A stretch of 64,000 bases of DNA from Chryseobacterium sp. R2A-55 (GTDB lineage: Bacteria; Bacteroidota; Bacteroidia; Flavobacteriales; Weeksellaceae): assembly GCF_021401085.1 (NCBI RefSeq), contig NZ_JACBFP010000003.1, positions 176,315 through 240,314 on the forward strand, in the 5' to 3' direction. Within the stretch, counting starts at the first letter, position 1; the number at the start of each line of letters is the position of its first letter. A program made the position numbers and the translations under genes. The notes beneath the pieces were generated by a model. The model was not told the DNA's origin, ran no database searches, and saw nothing but the letters and a program-made list of their open reading frames with translations. Below are positions 54,013 through 63,396 of this stretch, in pieces.

Positions 54013-54699
54013 TTATTTTTTGATCAATTTAAACTCTTTTGGTTCAGCTTTAGGACTCAATATTTTCAAGATATATACTCCTGGAGCTAAATCTTTTACA
54101 ATCACTTTGTTTCCAAAGTTTTGGGATTTAACCAATTGTCCGGCGCTGTTATAGACATTCACCGCATTCATATTCTCTATACCGGAAATGTTAATGACAT
54201 CTGCAACCGGATTTGGGAAAATTTGGATTTTATCGATGTGCGACTGATCAACCGTTAATGCTGAAGAATGCACATCACCAGTAAGCACAGAATTTGTTGC
54301 GGAGAGATTTCCTCCACATTCGCCGTTGGTCACTGCAGTATTTTCAACCCAAGTTCCAAAACTGTTGCTTGGCGGATTGGTAGCCAAATTATTTCCTGTC
54401 GAATTATAATAAAGCAAAAAAGTACTTCCAAAATCTCCATTTCCGCTATCAGCAATAATCTCCCAACGAGTAAGCGAATTATTCCACTGGATTTTTAATT
54501 CGCAGGTTCCTATTCCACCACAAGATTGCGCTCCATCAACCGGAGTTGTGATGTAAATTTTCTTGTTTTGCGCATCAGCTCCAGTGTTGCTGAATACAAA
54601 ATCTTGGTCATCGAGCAATCCGTGACATCCGTTAAAGGTGATTTGAGAAAACACGAAACTGCTCATTAACAAAAATAAGGGGATAAATTTCGTTTTCAT
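54013..54699 (-). CDS. T9SS-sorted secreted protein paired with a tail-collar-like protein
   Basis: From ATG 54699 (MKTKFIPLFLLMSSFVFSQ, signal peptide), 228 residues. A small Cys-containing domain (NGCHGLLDDQDFVFSNTGAD, QSCGGIGTCELKIQWNNSLT, RWEIIADSGNGDFGSTFLLY) precedes a type A sorting domain (IQIFPNPVADVINISGIENM, LAPGVYILKILS, ending LIKK). The start is 4 nt after the stop of the tail-collar-like gene, so the two are translated from one mRNA. No known function; probably a surface protein. Confidence 0.82.
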   Translation of the reverse strand: MKTKFIPLFLLMSSFVFSQITFNGCHGLLDDQDFVFSNTGADAQNKKIYITTPVDGAQSCGGIGTCELKIQWNNSLTRWEIIADSGNGDFGSTFLLYYNSTGNNLATNPPSNSFGTWVENTAVTNGECGGNLSATNSVLTGDVHSSALTVDQSHIDKIQIFPNPVADVINISGIENMNAVNVYNSAGQLVKSQNFGNKVIVKDLAPGVYILKILSPKAEPKEFKLIKK

Positions 54700-54703
54700 A
54701 ACC

Positions 54704-55294
54704 TTATGGATGAGAAGGAAAAATTCCCTGGAGTGCAATGATACACTTCAGCGTTAAATAGGGCTGGATATTCGTGTGTGGTAGATTTCCACCTGCAGGA
54801 TTCACCATGGTAGCTTTCATTGTGGTATTTGTTGCAGCGTCGGAATACTCTTTATCGAGAAGTTTGGTATTTGCAGGTAAGGCATTGGTAGGAACATTCT
54901 GATTTCCTTCCGAAGTTACCGCATTAATGGTATGCGTATGAGCGGGCATTTCACTTGGAGTAAGTGTAACACTTTCCACGCCACCAACTTGTCCCTGAAC
55001 ATAATTTGATAAACCGGGACCTTGTCCATTATGCACCAAAATCCTTCCTCTCATGTCAGGTAATGCAAATGTTGTGGTTCCATTTCCTCCGTAAGTTGTT
55101 CCCAAAAGAGAAAATAATGCAGTGTTTTGTGCAATGGACAGAATCTGTCCGTTACATTCAGCCCATCCTACAGGTGCAAAGTTAAATGCCACAAAAGCAA
55201 TTTGTCCGATAAAGGGTTCAGAAGCTTGAGCTTTCATCGATACTGGGGATGAAAATGCGGCCATTAACAAAGCCGCAAAGAAAAAGTTTCGCAT
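54704..55294 (-). CDS. Exported phage-tail-collar-like (Mdp-type) protein
   Basis: 196 residues: signal peptide (MRNFFFAALLMAAFSSPVSM), then a tail-collar domain: EPFIGQIAFVAFNFAPVGWA, CNGQILSIAQNTALFSLLGT, TYGGNGTTTFALPDMRGRIL, LTPSEMPAHTHTINA and NIQPYLTLKCIIALQGIFP. This is the microcystin-dependent-protein family, homologous to fibre-receptor domains of phage tails. There are no other phage genes nearby, and the signal peptide shows it is an exported cellular protein. Partner gene follows at 4 nt. Confidence 0.88.
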   Translation of the reverse strand: MRNFFFAALLMAAFSSPVSMKAQASEPFIGQIAFVAFNFAPVGWAECNGQILSIAQNTALFSLLGTTYGGNGTTTFALPDMRGRILVHNGQGPGLSNYVQGQVGGVESVTLTPSEMPAHTHTINAVTSEGNQNVPTNALPANTKLLDKEYSDAATNTTMKATMVNPAGGNLPHTNIQPYLTLKCIIALQGIFPSHP

Positions 55295-55570
55295 AGTCTT
55301 TAGTTTTTAAGGTTAGAATTAATGAAAAAAGCAGGAGTACCTTCTTACGAAGCATCAACCTACTCGTTCAAAGTTACAACGCTCTGAATATAAAACTCTA
55401 AAAACCAAAGTTAATTTTTTGTTAATTTATTGACGTTGATGCACTTATGTTCAAAATAACGCAATCAAAAAAGAGGTTTTGAATCGAAACCACGAAATGA
55501 GAAACCCACCAATAGAATTCACCCGGAATACTTAATCTATTAAAAAAAAACCCGGATTGACAGTTAGGGA

Positions 55571-56641
55571 TTATTTTTGAAGATCATCTTTAAAATCCTC
55601 AATTCGCCAATCCGTTCCTGCATTCCCTTTTTCCATTTTTTCTTTAGCATAAAGACGAAAATCGTTCTCTGTTTTGTCTAAAAGGTAGTCATATGGTCCA
55701 ACGGAGGAAATCAACTTGACCAAAACCGGAGAAATCTCCAGACAAATAAATAATCCCAAAATAAATGATGCCGCAATTCCGATGATTGCTGAATTTTTTC
55801 CGAGTTCGTCCAACGCCTGAAGCCTCGCTGCAAATCCATTGAAACGGTCTTCGAAAGTTTCGGTTTTATTCCTTTCCTTTTCGATATTGGTGTATACTTT
55901 TGTGATTTCTTTATCCAAATATTCCAATCTCGGAGCCATGGATTTCCGATAGTTTTCCAAATCCTGGCGGCGCTGTTCCTTCAGTTCAGACTTTCTTTTG
56001 GCATTGGTCCCAAAACCGACTTTCCCGGAAGTCAAACCAGACTGCTTTCCCAAAATTTCTTTTTCCAGTTCCACCGCTGCGGAATCATACGCTTTCTGAA
56101 AGTCGGCAATTTTAGTTTGAATCTGCTTCTTTTCGGTTTCAAATGGACCGGATTGCTGCAGGATTCTTCCATTCATTTCCGCTTGGAGTTGGGTTTTGTT
56201 TCTTTGGATGATGGTGTTCAGCTGCTTGTTGACTTCTTTTTCGAATATTTTTAATTCCAGGGGTTTTGAAATAATGATTCCCAAAAATGCAGCCAGAATC
56301 AATCTCGGAATCGCCATTAATATTTGGTTCCACCAGGTTCCGGTTTTTTTGATCGAGGAAACGATATACCGGTCCAGGTTGAAAATCATCAAACCCCAAA
56401 TCAAGGCAAATCCCGAAGAAATCCAAAGATCGTCAAATACCGTGAACATGGCATATCCCGCAGAAAGCGTGGCAAAAACCGCGGTGAACAAAACTATTCC
56501 GCCAATTCCCGCAAATTTGTTCCATTCGCTCGGCGTTTTTCTTAAAATATGAATGTTTCCGCCTGAACAAATCATCAGAAATTTCTGAAACCAGTTCATT
56601 TTTTGGTTGACGGTAATTGGATTTATTTTTTGAGGTTTCAT
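55571..56641 (-). CDS. DUF4407 family membrane protein
   Basis: From ATG 56641, 356 residues. Four predicted membrane segments: three in the N-terminal half (KFAGIGGIVLFTAVFATLSA, LWISSGFALIWGLMIFNLDR, LMAIPRLILAAFLGIIISKP) and one after a long charged coiled coil (about 135-290, KQLNTIIQRNKTQLQAEMNG, LKEQRRQDLENYRKSM) at IIGIAASFILGLFICLEISP. FNLDRYIVSS is the family hallmark. ATG 56599 (MNWFQKFLMICSGGN) is an alternative start. Role unknown. Confidence 0.85.
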   Translation of the reverse strand: MKPQKINPITVNQKMNWFQKFLMICSGGNIHILRKTPSEWNKFAGIGGIVLFTAVFATLSAGYAMFTVFDDLWISSGFALIWGLMIFNLDRYIVSSIKKTGTWWNQILMAIPRLILAAFLGIIISKPLELKIFEKEVNKQLNTIIQRNKTQLQAEMNGRILQQSGPFETEKKQIQTKIADFQKAYDSAAVELEKEILGKQSGLTSGKVGFGTNAKRKSELKEQRRQDLENYRKSMAPRLEYLDKEITKVYTNIEKERNKTETFEDRFNGFAARLQALDELGKNSAIIGIAASFILGLFICLEISPVLVKLISSVGPYDYLLDKTENDFRLYAKEKMEKGNAGTDWRIEDFKDDLQK

Positions 56642-56782
56642 TTTCTGAAATATTGAATTAAACAATGGGTACATTAAAACGCAACAATGTTACAGATAGT
56701 ATTGGGTAATGCAAGGAGAGTCGATTATATTATTTTCTAAAATCAATTTATAGTTCAAAGGAATGAAAATGTGTGGATTATA

Positions 56783-57337
56783 TCATTTCAAGCGTTCCGG
56801 ATTCTGTTTCAGAAAACTTTCCCATCCGGTGTAATTCTTATCTGCGGAAACATTTCCTATATTGAAATGATGGCAAACTGCCACCGCCAAACCATCTGAA
56901 GCATCAAGATATTTCGTGGGGAATTCTTCTAATTTCAAAAGATTTTTCAACATTCCTGCAACTTGTTCCTTACTTGCATTTCCGTTTCCGGTGATTGCCA
57001 TTTTCACTTTTTTCGGCGAATATTCCGTAATTGGCACATTTCGGTGCAAACTTGCAGCCATGGCAACACCTTGTGCTCTACCCAACTTTAACATGGACTG
57101 CACGTTTTTCCCAAAAAAAGGAGCTTCCAACGCCACTTCATCCGGGTGAAATTCATCGATCAGAGATAAAGTCCGCTCAAAAATGTATTTTAGTTTCGTC
57201 TCGTGGTTCGGATATTTTTTCAGAATCAGCTCATGGATGGAGACCAGTTCCATTTTGTTTCCTTTCACAGAAATAATCCCGAATCCCATCACCGTGGTAC
57301 CGGGATCGATTCCTAAAATAATTTTTTCGGTTTGCAT
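56783..57337 (-). CDS. ruvC: Crossover junction endodeoxyribonuclease RuvC
   Basis: Holliday-junction resolvase. 184 residues with the acidic catalytic set: Asp11 in ILGIDPGTTVMGFGI, Glu near 70 in VALEAPFFGKNVQS, and Asp near 145 in YLDASDGLAVAVCHHF. Basic DNA-binding loop near KKVKMAITGNGNASKEQV. A TAATTTTG box ends only 4 nt before the ATG, suggesting a leaderless transcript. ruvA and ruvB are elsewhere. Confidence 0.96.
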   Translation of the reverse strand: MQTEKIILGIDPGTTVMGFGIISVKGNKMELVSIHELILKKYPNHETKLKYIFERTLSLIDEFHPDEVALEAPFFGKNVQSMLKLGRAQGVAMAASLHRNVPITEYSPKKVKMAITGNGNASKEQVAGMLKNLLKLEEFPTKYLDASDGLAVAVCHHFNIGNVSADKNYTGWESFLKQNPERLK

Positions 57338-57341
57338 TGGG

Positions 57342-57349
57342 CAAAATTA
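57342..57349 (-). promoter_or_regulatory. ruvC -7 box abutting the start codon
   Basis: TAATTTTG on the minus strand with CCCA then ATG. Transcription would begin at or next to the A of the start codon. No -33 TTG at 19-21 nt. Confidence 0.5.
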
Positions 57350-57388
57350 AGGAATTAGAAATTTAGAATAGCTTGATAGTGTAACGGA

Positions 57389-57420
57389 AAAAAAACCAGC
57401 ATTTTTAGAAAAAATGCTGA
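57389..57420 (-). terminator. Terminator of the outer-membrane beta-barrel gene
   Basis: CAGCATTTTT (57397-57406) pairs perfectly with AAAAATGCTG (57410-57419); on the minus strand a T-run follows. Confidence 0.82.
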
Positions 57421-57479
57421 TTCTGAAAAGAACAATAAAATTTAATTCGGATATGAGTAATGAAATTTTGTTCCTTTAT

Positions 57480-59693
57480 TTAATTGTTGCCAGTCCTACT
57501 TTTCACATCGTCATTCGCACCCTCTATATTTCGCAGTTTTTGCAACTTCTGGTTCCCAAATGTGTAGGTGGCGGTGAAAATAAATCTTCTTCTGTATTGA
57601 CTTTGGTCCACAATATTATAATCACCATTGTTCTGATATCCTGTAATCTTAATTTCTGAGGTGTGGAACACGTCTCTTGCCTGCAAATTGAAAGTCCAGT
57701 TATCCATTGTTTTCTTCAGAGACAAATTCAATCCATGAACGGGTTCCAGTTTTCCCAATTCAATCATCAGACTTGAAGTGTAGAAATAATTCACGCCGAG
57801 AAACCAATCCTTTTTACTGCTTAATCTGATGGTATTCTGAAGATTAATTCCGTAAAAAGTAGTATTGTAATCAATCACATTCTTATTGAAAACTACTTCA
57901 TGCTGCGTATCCGTGGGATCTTCAGATACTTCACCTTTGTACAGATGATGTCCTACAAATGCACTGTTATTCGCCATCCAGATTCCTTTGAAGAAAGTTT
58001 TTTGCATTCCCAGAGAAGCGGTCATCTCCTGTTTGTCACCATAATTTGTTCTGATGTATGCCAAAACCCGCTGATCTTTTGAATTAATTCCCTGCAGTGG
58101 AATCTGTTCTGATGCATCTTTCACATAAGAGTGGTTTAGGTTCAAGAAATAAGCATTTTTATACATGTACATGAATTCCTGGTTGTAGTAAGTTTCAGGT
58201 TTTGCAAAAGGATTGTTTTGAATATAATTTGTTTCTGTAAGATAGATTTTGTTCGGCGCAATTGCCCAAAACTGCGGACGCTGTATCCTGCTGGAAAAAC
58301 TGTAAGAAAAATTATGCTTCTGATTCGGATTGTAACTCAGACTCAAGTAAGGGAGAAGGCCGTTATTGTCACGATTAATGGTGATATCTTTATCCAGAAC
58401 AATTCCATCAGACATTGTTTTTTCAAATCGGAATCCGGCTTTGGTGGTCCATTTCTCTCCAAAATTTTTCTCTAAAGTGATATAAGCACTCGGGATTTTT
58501 TCGGTGTAAACAAAATGGTTTGATTGGTTCAGGTCAATTCCCGTCGGTGGAAGAATATTGATGAATTTCGTGTCACTGTCGGTTTTGGTGTGGTTAAAAC
58601 TTGCACCAAAGCTCAAAGTGTAATCGTTGTTCATTTTTTTCACATAATCCGCCAAAATCCCAATATTATCAATTCCTAAAGGAATATTTTGCTGGAATTT
58701 TTTCAGCAACTCACCATTATTCTGTTGTGCATCCTGCTCGATGGTGGAACCGGTAATTTCCTCTTTTTTGATATGTTTCAGATAAGAAGAACTGATGCTC
58801 AGTTTGCTCCCTTTGTCATCGGTTTTCAATTCGTAATTCAAGTTGAACGAATGGTCATCAGATTTAGTATTGCCAAAGTTTTCCGTTCTGTTTCGCAGGA
58901 TTTCACCCGTTTTCAAATTGGTTAGTTCATTAAATAAATCCGTGTGAAGTTCTTTGGATCGGTACGTATAATTGTTGTAAGAAAAACCAAGATTCTGCTT
59001 TTCATTGATTTCAAAATCCAGATTAAGGTAGCCACTCAGATTCGCTCCAATATTATCAATATTACCGGCCGAGGTTTGACGGAAGTCATTGTTCCCGTTT
59101 GCCAGCGAAAGAAATTGGCGGTTATTGTTTTGACCTGCATTGAAATTGGTTGAAAGCCCTAGTTTATCCTTTCGGTAATTCAAAGTGAGTGATGCTTTTT
59201 GGCTGTTAAAATAAGATTGGTTGTTTTCCATTCTCAGGTTTCCGTTCAGTCCGTCCGTCGGCTTTTTCTTAAGTACAATATTTACGATTCCCTGGTTTCC
59301 TTCCACAGCAAATTCAGAAGACGGCATAGTGATGACTTCAATTTTCTGGATGTTTTCAGATGGCATCGATTTTAAGAGTTCGATCACCGCATCTGGCGAC
59401 ATATTGCTTTTTCTTCCATTCAGATAAATCAGGACCGCATTTTTTCCCAGAATCTGCAATGTCTTATCGTCTGAAGCCGAAATCATCGGTGTTTCCTTTA
59501 ACAGGTCAAAAGCATTTGATCCTTTGGCTATAGGTGAAGAAGCAACATCAAAAACCAACCGGTCCGCCTTTTTTTGGAATACTTTCTTGGTCAATACCAC
59601 TTCATCGATGGATTTAGTTTGGGTGGAATCTTGTAATTGCGCAAAACTATATGTTGCAGCCAGCAAGAAAATAGGTAGGATGAGTGTTTTCAT
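57480..59693 (-). CDS. TonB-dependent-receptor-like outer-membrane beta-barrel protein
   Basis: 737 residues: signal peptide (MKTLILPIFLLAATYSFAQ), a plug-like domain (SIDEVVLTKKVFQKKADRLV, DLLKETPMISASDDKTLQIL, AVLIYLNGRKSNMSPDAVIE, IQKIEVITMPSSEFAVEGNQ, GIVNIVLKK) and a barrel ending in the aromatic strand FIFTATYTFGNQ. It matches the outer-membrane beta-barrel (OMP_b-brl_3) group of TonB-dependent receptors, but lacks the usual N-terminal carboxypeptidase-like domain. Substrate unknown. Well-formed promoter at 59794-59825. Confidence 0.85.
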   Translation of the reverse strand: MKTLILPIFLLAATYSFAQLQDSTQTKSIDEVVLTKKVFQKKADRLVFDVASSPIAKGSNAFDLLKETPMISASDDKTLQILGKNAVLIYLNGRKSNMSPDAVIELLKSMPSENIQKIEVITMPSSEFAVEGNQGIVNIVLKKKPTDGLNGNLRMENNQSYFNSQKASLTLNYRKDKLGLSTNFNAGQNNNRQFLSLANGNNDFRQTSAGNIDNIGANLSGYLNLDFEINEKQNLGFSYNNYTYRSKELHTDLFNELTNLKTGEILRNRTENFGNTKSDDHSFNLNYELKTDDKGSKLSISSSYLKHIKKEEITGSTIEQDAQQNNGELLKKFQQNIPLGIDNIGILADYVKKMNNDYTLSFGASFNHTKTDSDTKFINILPPTGIDLNQSNHFVYTEKIPSAYITLEKNFGEKWTTKAGFRFEKTMSDGIVLDKDITINRDNNGLLPYLSLSYNPNQKHNFSYSFSSRIQRPQFWAIAPNKIYLTETNYIQNNPFAKPETYYNQEFMYMYKNAYFLNLNHSYVKDASEQIPLQGINSKDQRVLAYIRTNYGDKQEMTASLGMQKTFFKGIWMANNSAFVGHHLYKGEVSEDPTDTQHEVVFNKNVIDYNTTFYGINLQNTIRLSSKKDWFLGVNYFYTSSLMIELGKLEPVHGLNLSLKKTMDNWTFNLQARDVFHTSEIKITGYQNNGDYNIVDQSQYRRRFIFTATYTFGNQKLQKLRNIEGANDDVKSRTGNN

Positions 59694-59793
59694 AATTTAT
59701 TTTGATTTAAAGTTTAAAATTCGCTAGAAGAAACTGATGGCCTAAAAAACTTAATCTCAACCAGTTCTTTATTTCATTTACTAATTTCCTTTG

Positions 59794-59825
59794 CAAAGAT
59801 ATTAATTTATTTTAGTATCATGCAA
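59794..59825 (-). promoter_or_regulatory. Promoter of the beta-barrel gene (TTG-N21-TATCTTTG)
   Basis: TATCTTTG (59801..59794) matches TAnnTTTG and TTG (59825..59823) lies 21 nt upstream. Leader about 95 nt. Confidence 0.6.
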
Positions 59826-59974
59826 TACAAAGTACTAACAAATTCATTTAATTCACATAAAACATTGATAATCAAGTTAAAAAATTTTAATGAAATTTTA
59901 GGACTTCAGGTAAATGACAATATTAAGATGCAAAACATTACATCTTTAAAGGTGAATTTTCAGAAAAAATGAAA

Positions 59975-60313
59975 TTATTCCCGGTCGAAACGAGCTAGTT
60001 TCTTTTCTATCCAGATAGTGGCGAAAGGGAAAAATGCTGAAATCAGAGCAAAGACGAAATCTTCATCGTCCCACTTGAAAATTTTTCTTGCCGGAAGGAT
60101 GAGCAAGAGATAGAGCGTGAAAAACAAACCGTGGATATTTCCAATGGTTGCAATATAAATAATGGGCAGCAAACCATCACGGTCATAGCGGATCCAGATC
60201 ATGGCGGAAAACAGAAGAGCCCAGGAAATCGCTTCCAAGTCACAGATTTTCTTGAACCATTTCGTGATTTTCTCCTCACCATGCTTTGCCAAAAACTGAT
60301 TTACCATCTCCAT
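59975..60313 (-). CDS. DUF3817 family membrane protein
   Basis: About 112 residues from ATG 60313; GTG 60328 would add five. DUF3817 features: WFKKICDLEAISWALLFSAM, IYIATIGNIHGLFFTLYLLL and FVFALISAFFPFATIWIEKK, giving three membrane helices. Function unknown. It follows nadD by 18 nt (or 3 nt from the GTG), in the same operon. Confidence 0.85.
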   Translation of the reverse strand: MEMVNQFLAKHGEEKITKWFKKICDLEAISWALLFSAMIWIRYDRDGLLPIIYIATIGNIHGLFFTLYLLLILPARKIFKWDDEDFVFALISAFFPFATIWIEKKLARFDRE

Positions 60314-60331
60314 ATCATTTATTGTCACACA

Positions 60332-60928
60332 TTATTTATAAAAACTGCTTCCATCCAAATATTCAAAAACCTCCGGAGGCAACATCGGTCGCACATTTTT
60401 ACCCAGTTTAATCATCTCTCTAATTTCCGTGGCAGAAATTTCGATGATGGGTGCTTTTATTAATGAAATATTTTCATGATTTCTAAATTTCTGGTCACTG
60501 AGCGAAGCAGAAGTATCTCCCTCAAAAACTCTCGGATAAACGATGATCTGATAATTCTTAATCAAAGTTTCTGCGTTTTTCCATTTTTTTAAACCATCCA
60601 GATTATCTTCACCCATGATCAAAGCAAAGGAATGATCTGGAAATTTTTCCTGAAGATAAGTCAGCGTGTCAATGGTATAGCTTGGTTTCGGCAGTGAAAA
60701 CTCCACATTGGAAGCACGCATTTTAGGGTAATTCTGCACGGCTAGTTGCACCATGTCTAATCGGTTGTGGTCCTTCAGCAAGGATTTTTTCTCTTTAAAA
60801 GGATTTTGTGGACTCACCACAAACCAAAGTTCATCCATATCAGAATTCTCCAGGATATAGTTCGCCAAAATCAAATGTCCGATATGAATTGGGTTAAAAG
60901 AACCGAAAAATAGACCGACTTTCTTCAT
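60332..60928 (-). CDS. nadD: Nicotinate-nucleotide adenylyltransferase
   Basis: It adenylates nicotinate mononucleotide to deamido-NAD. From ATG 60928 (MKKVGLFFGSFNPIHIGHLI) 198 residues. HxGH motif in FNPIHIGHL near 12-20, VVSPQNPFKEKKSLL near 42-56, FALIMGEDNLDGLKKW near 100 and the ISATEIREMI motif (ISSTxxR type) near 172. The frame continues upstream to 60967 but without similarity. Followed by DUF3817. Confidence 0.96.
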   Translation of the reverse strand: MKKVGLFFGSFNPIHIGHLILANYILENSDMDELWFVVSPQNPFKEKKSLLKDHNRLDMVQLAVQNYPKMRASNVEFSLPKPSYTIDTLTYLQEKFPDHSFALIMGEDNLDGLKKWKNAETLIKNYQIIVYPRVFEGDTSASLSDQKFRNHENISLIKAPIIEISATEIREMIKLGKNVRPMLPPEVFEYLDGSSFYK

Positions 60929-60997
60929 TCCACTAAAATAATCCGTGTACAAAATTGACTTGCACAAGCGGAATTTCTTGAAATTTCATTAATTTGC

Positions 60998-61005
60998 CAA
61001 AGATA
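60998..61005 (-). promoter_or_regulatory. nadD -7 promoter box
   Basis: TATCTTTG on the minus strand matches TAnnTTTG, 69 nt before the nadD ATG. The 333-nt region 60929-61261 also holds an imperfect hairpin with TTTTC/GGGAAAA-type arms near 61190-61214; I found no clear promoter for the plus-strand gene. Confidence 0.45.
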
Positions 61006-61261
61006 AAGATAATAAAAGATAGCCACTAATTCACTGATAAAAATTAGCGGTTTCTTGGCCCTAAAACGTCAGATAAAAATAAATTTGAATTCTGTGAATA
61101 CTAAACTTCGCGTAATTCTGTTGAATTTTAGAAACAATCATATTTGAAATACAGTTATTAGATCAAACACTCTTCCAAATAAACCTTCATTTTCTCCCTT
61201 TAGGGAAGGGAAAATAAATATAGGTTTATTCTGAAAAACCAAAATTCAATTCAATTAGTTT

Positions 61262-62866
61262 TTGAAAATCCTTTTCAACATATTCTTGATACTTTCCTTC
61301 GTTTTCATCAAAGCGCAGCAAAAGGAATTTTGGTTGGTGGATGTTCAGACGAATAAGAAAATCTCGGTGAAAGATTCTGTTGCAGCAGTGAAGTTTCTGG
61401 ATTCTCTTTCCCAAAACAACTTCTATCTAACCGAGTTAAAAAACGTCATTAAAACCGAAAATAAAACCGAAATTTTCTTTGATAAAGGTAAAAACTTCAA
61501 TGAAGCTCAGGTGACAATTTCAGACAAAATCCTGAAAGAATCAACACAAGAGAAAACATTCTTTACCAAAAACCTGGATTCCCTAAAAAAGGAAATCAGC
61601 GAAAACTATCGAAATCAGGGATATTCTTTCAACCGTGTCAAATCCAAATTTTTGGGAATGAAAGATGGAATTCCTCAAGTACAAATTTCCATAATTCCAG
61701 GAAATCAGCGAAAAATTGATACATTCGTTTTCCGAGGTTATGAAAAACTTCCTAACCGTTTTGTGAAAAATTTGGAAAAAGAATTTAAAGGAAAAGTTTA
61801 CGACGACCAAAATCTGGTACGGATCAACAAATCTCTGCAGAACCATCCCTTTCTACTTTTGGATAAACCGCCGCAAACACTTTTCACAAAGGATTCTACC
61901 CAAATCTTCCTTTTTACCCAAAAGAAAAAATCGAATACTTTTGACGGAATCATCGGTTTTGGAAATGATAAAACGGACAAATTCACTTTCAACGGAAGCA
62001 TCAATGTGAATTTCAGAAATATGTTCAATAGTTTCGAGAGCATCAATATTTATTGGCAGAGAAATCCAGACCGTGGTCAAACTTTCGACTTGAAAACCGA
62101 TATACCCTACCTTTTCGGCTCCAATGTGGGAACAAAAATCAATGTGAATATTTTCAGACAGGATTCCACTTTTGCCAATGTAAAACTGATTCCGGCATTT
62201 TATATTCATTTAAACAACCGTCAGAAAATAGGGGTTCGCGGAACTCTTGAAACTTCCACCGTGATGGATTCTCTTTATGTGGGCGGAAAAGATTTCAACA
62301 AAAAAGGGATTGGTGCTTTTTACGAATTCAATGAACCGTCGGAAATTGAACTTTTCCTTTACCGAACAAGGATCCGGGCGGAAGTAGATTATTTTTCAAC
62401 CAATTATTCAAAAGAAAATGTAAATGTTTCCCAAAATAATTTCTACTTACTTGGCGAAAGAAATTTTCACATCAAAGACAATCACTATCTGAACTTAAAG
62501 GGTGAAACTGCACTGATCAACTCCAAAAACGAATTTGCGTCCAACGAACTCCTTAGATTCGGCGGCTGGAATTCCTTGCGTGGATTTAATGAGAACTCAC
62601 TTTATGCAGATTTTTATTATTATGGAAATGCGGAATACCGCTACGTGATAGGCAATCAGGCTTTCTTCGATGTTTTTGGGCAATACGCACAATTGAACAA
62701 CAAGACGCTTTCCTTAAAGCCAAAGTTTTACAGTTTTGGTTTAGGCTTTAATTTCTTTTTACCGATCGGATTAATGAGTTTCCAGATTTCCAATGGAAAC
62801 GAATTCGGAAATCCGCTGAAGTTCAGTGACACCAAAATCCATTGGGGAATTATGAGCAGGTTCTAA
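61262..62866 (+). CDS. BamA/TamA-like outer-membrane barrel protein
   Basis: 534 residues: signal peptide (KILFNIFLILSFVFIKAQQ) starting from TTG 61262, a POTRA-like periplasmic part (FTKNLDSLKKEISENYRNQG, YSFNRVKSKFLGMKDGIPQV, YEKLPNRFVKNLEKEFKGKV) and a C-terminal barrel of the surface-antigen type (LNLKGETALI, SNELLRFGGWNSLRGFNENS, YADFYYYGNAEYRYVI, FDVFGQYAQ, ending IHWGIMSRF). RGF is the conserved L6-loop motif of Omp85 proteins. No ATG lies near the start, so TTG initiation is likely. Probable role in outer-membrane protein insertion or secretion; which one is unknown. Confidence 0.82.
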   Translation: MKILFNIFLILSFVFIKAQQKEFWLVDVQTNKKISVKDSVAAVKFLDSLSQNNFYLTELKNVIKTENKTEIFFDKGKNFNEAQVTISDKILKESTQEKTFFTKNLDSLKKEISENYRNQGYSFNRVKSKFLGMKDGIPQVQISIIPGNQRKIDTFVFRGYEKLPNRFVKNLEKEFKGKVYDDQNLVRINKSLQNHPFLLLDKPPQTLFTKDSTQIFLFTQKKKSNTFDGIIGFGNDKTDKFTFNGSINVNFRNMFNSFESINIYWQRNPDRGQTFDLKTDIPYLFGSNVGTKINVNIFRQDSTFANVKLIPAFYIHLNNRQKIGVRGTLETSTVMDSLYVGGKDFNKKGIGAFYEFNEPSEIELFLYRTRIRAEVDYFSTNYSKENVNVSQNNFYLLGERNFHIKDNHYLNLKGETALINSKNEFASNELLRFGGWNSLRGFNENSLYADFYYYGNAEYRYVIGNQAFFDVFGQYAQLNNKTLSLKPKFYSFGLGFNFFLPIGLMSFQISNGNEFGNPLKFSDTKIHWGIMSRF

Positions 62867-63138
62867 GGCTCAGCAGAAGTTTTGAAGCTTTCGTAAAAAC
62901 AGGTGAAATTCGCAACTCAGTGAATTGCTTTTAATTTTGGATTTTTTTGGGAGATGACAGAACATATCAAAAGTTTTTTGGCATACATACAATATCATAT
63001 AGAATGGTTCTAACATTAAGTGTAAATTAACTTTGTTATACTTTTGTAATTCCTATTGGAATCTTACCATCAATTACATTACCTGGATATTCTGCAGAAG
63101 TTCTCGATTTTTTTTTATTCCTTATGGAATTTCAGTGA

Positions 63139-63396
63139 TCAATAATAAGCATATTGTTTTACAGCTGTTTCACGCTGCTGTACCTGAATCAATTGTTCTA
63201 TAAGGGAAAATTTTGTTTTCAGAAATGATGCCGGTTCTAAATGTAATATTCGTTTATTGTTTTTCTCCAAAAGGAGATCATTCAATTTAGATTTACATTT
63301 AGGGGATTTGACTTCATTAGCTATTCTGACTTTTTCAAATATAGATCTATTAGAATTGTAATATTTCCAAGCAATCTCATTAAAATCGAATTCCAC
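63139..63396 (-). CDS. Hypothetical short ORF
   Basis: An 85-codon ORF with GTG start (EFDFNEIAWKYYNSNRSIFE; FLKTKFSLIEQLIQVQQRET). I recognise no family. It is basic and rich in Lys/Asn/Leu, lies in an AT-rich stretch with no other genes, and has no clear promoter or ribosome-binding site. It could be a relic or spurious. Confidence 0.25.
   Translation of the reverse strand: MEFDFNEIAWKYYNSNRSIFEKVRIANEVKSPKCKSKLNDLLLEKNNKRILHLEPASFLKTKFSLIEQLIQVQQRETAVKQYAYY

Noticed and set aside
54704..55294. Prophage remnant (tail-collar protein)
   Set aside because: It has a signal peptide, sits in an operon with a T9SS protein, and no other phage genes are near.
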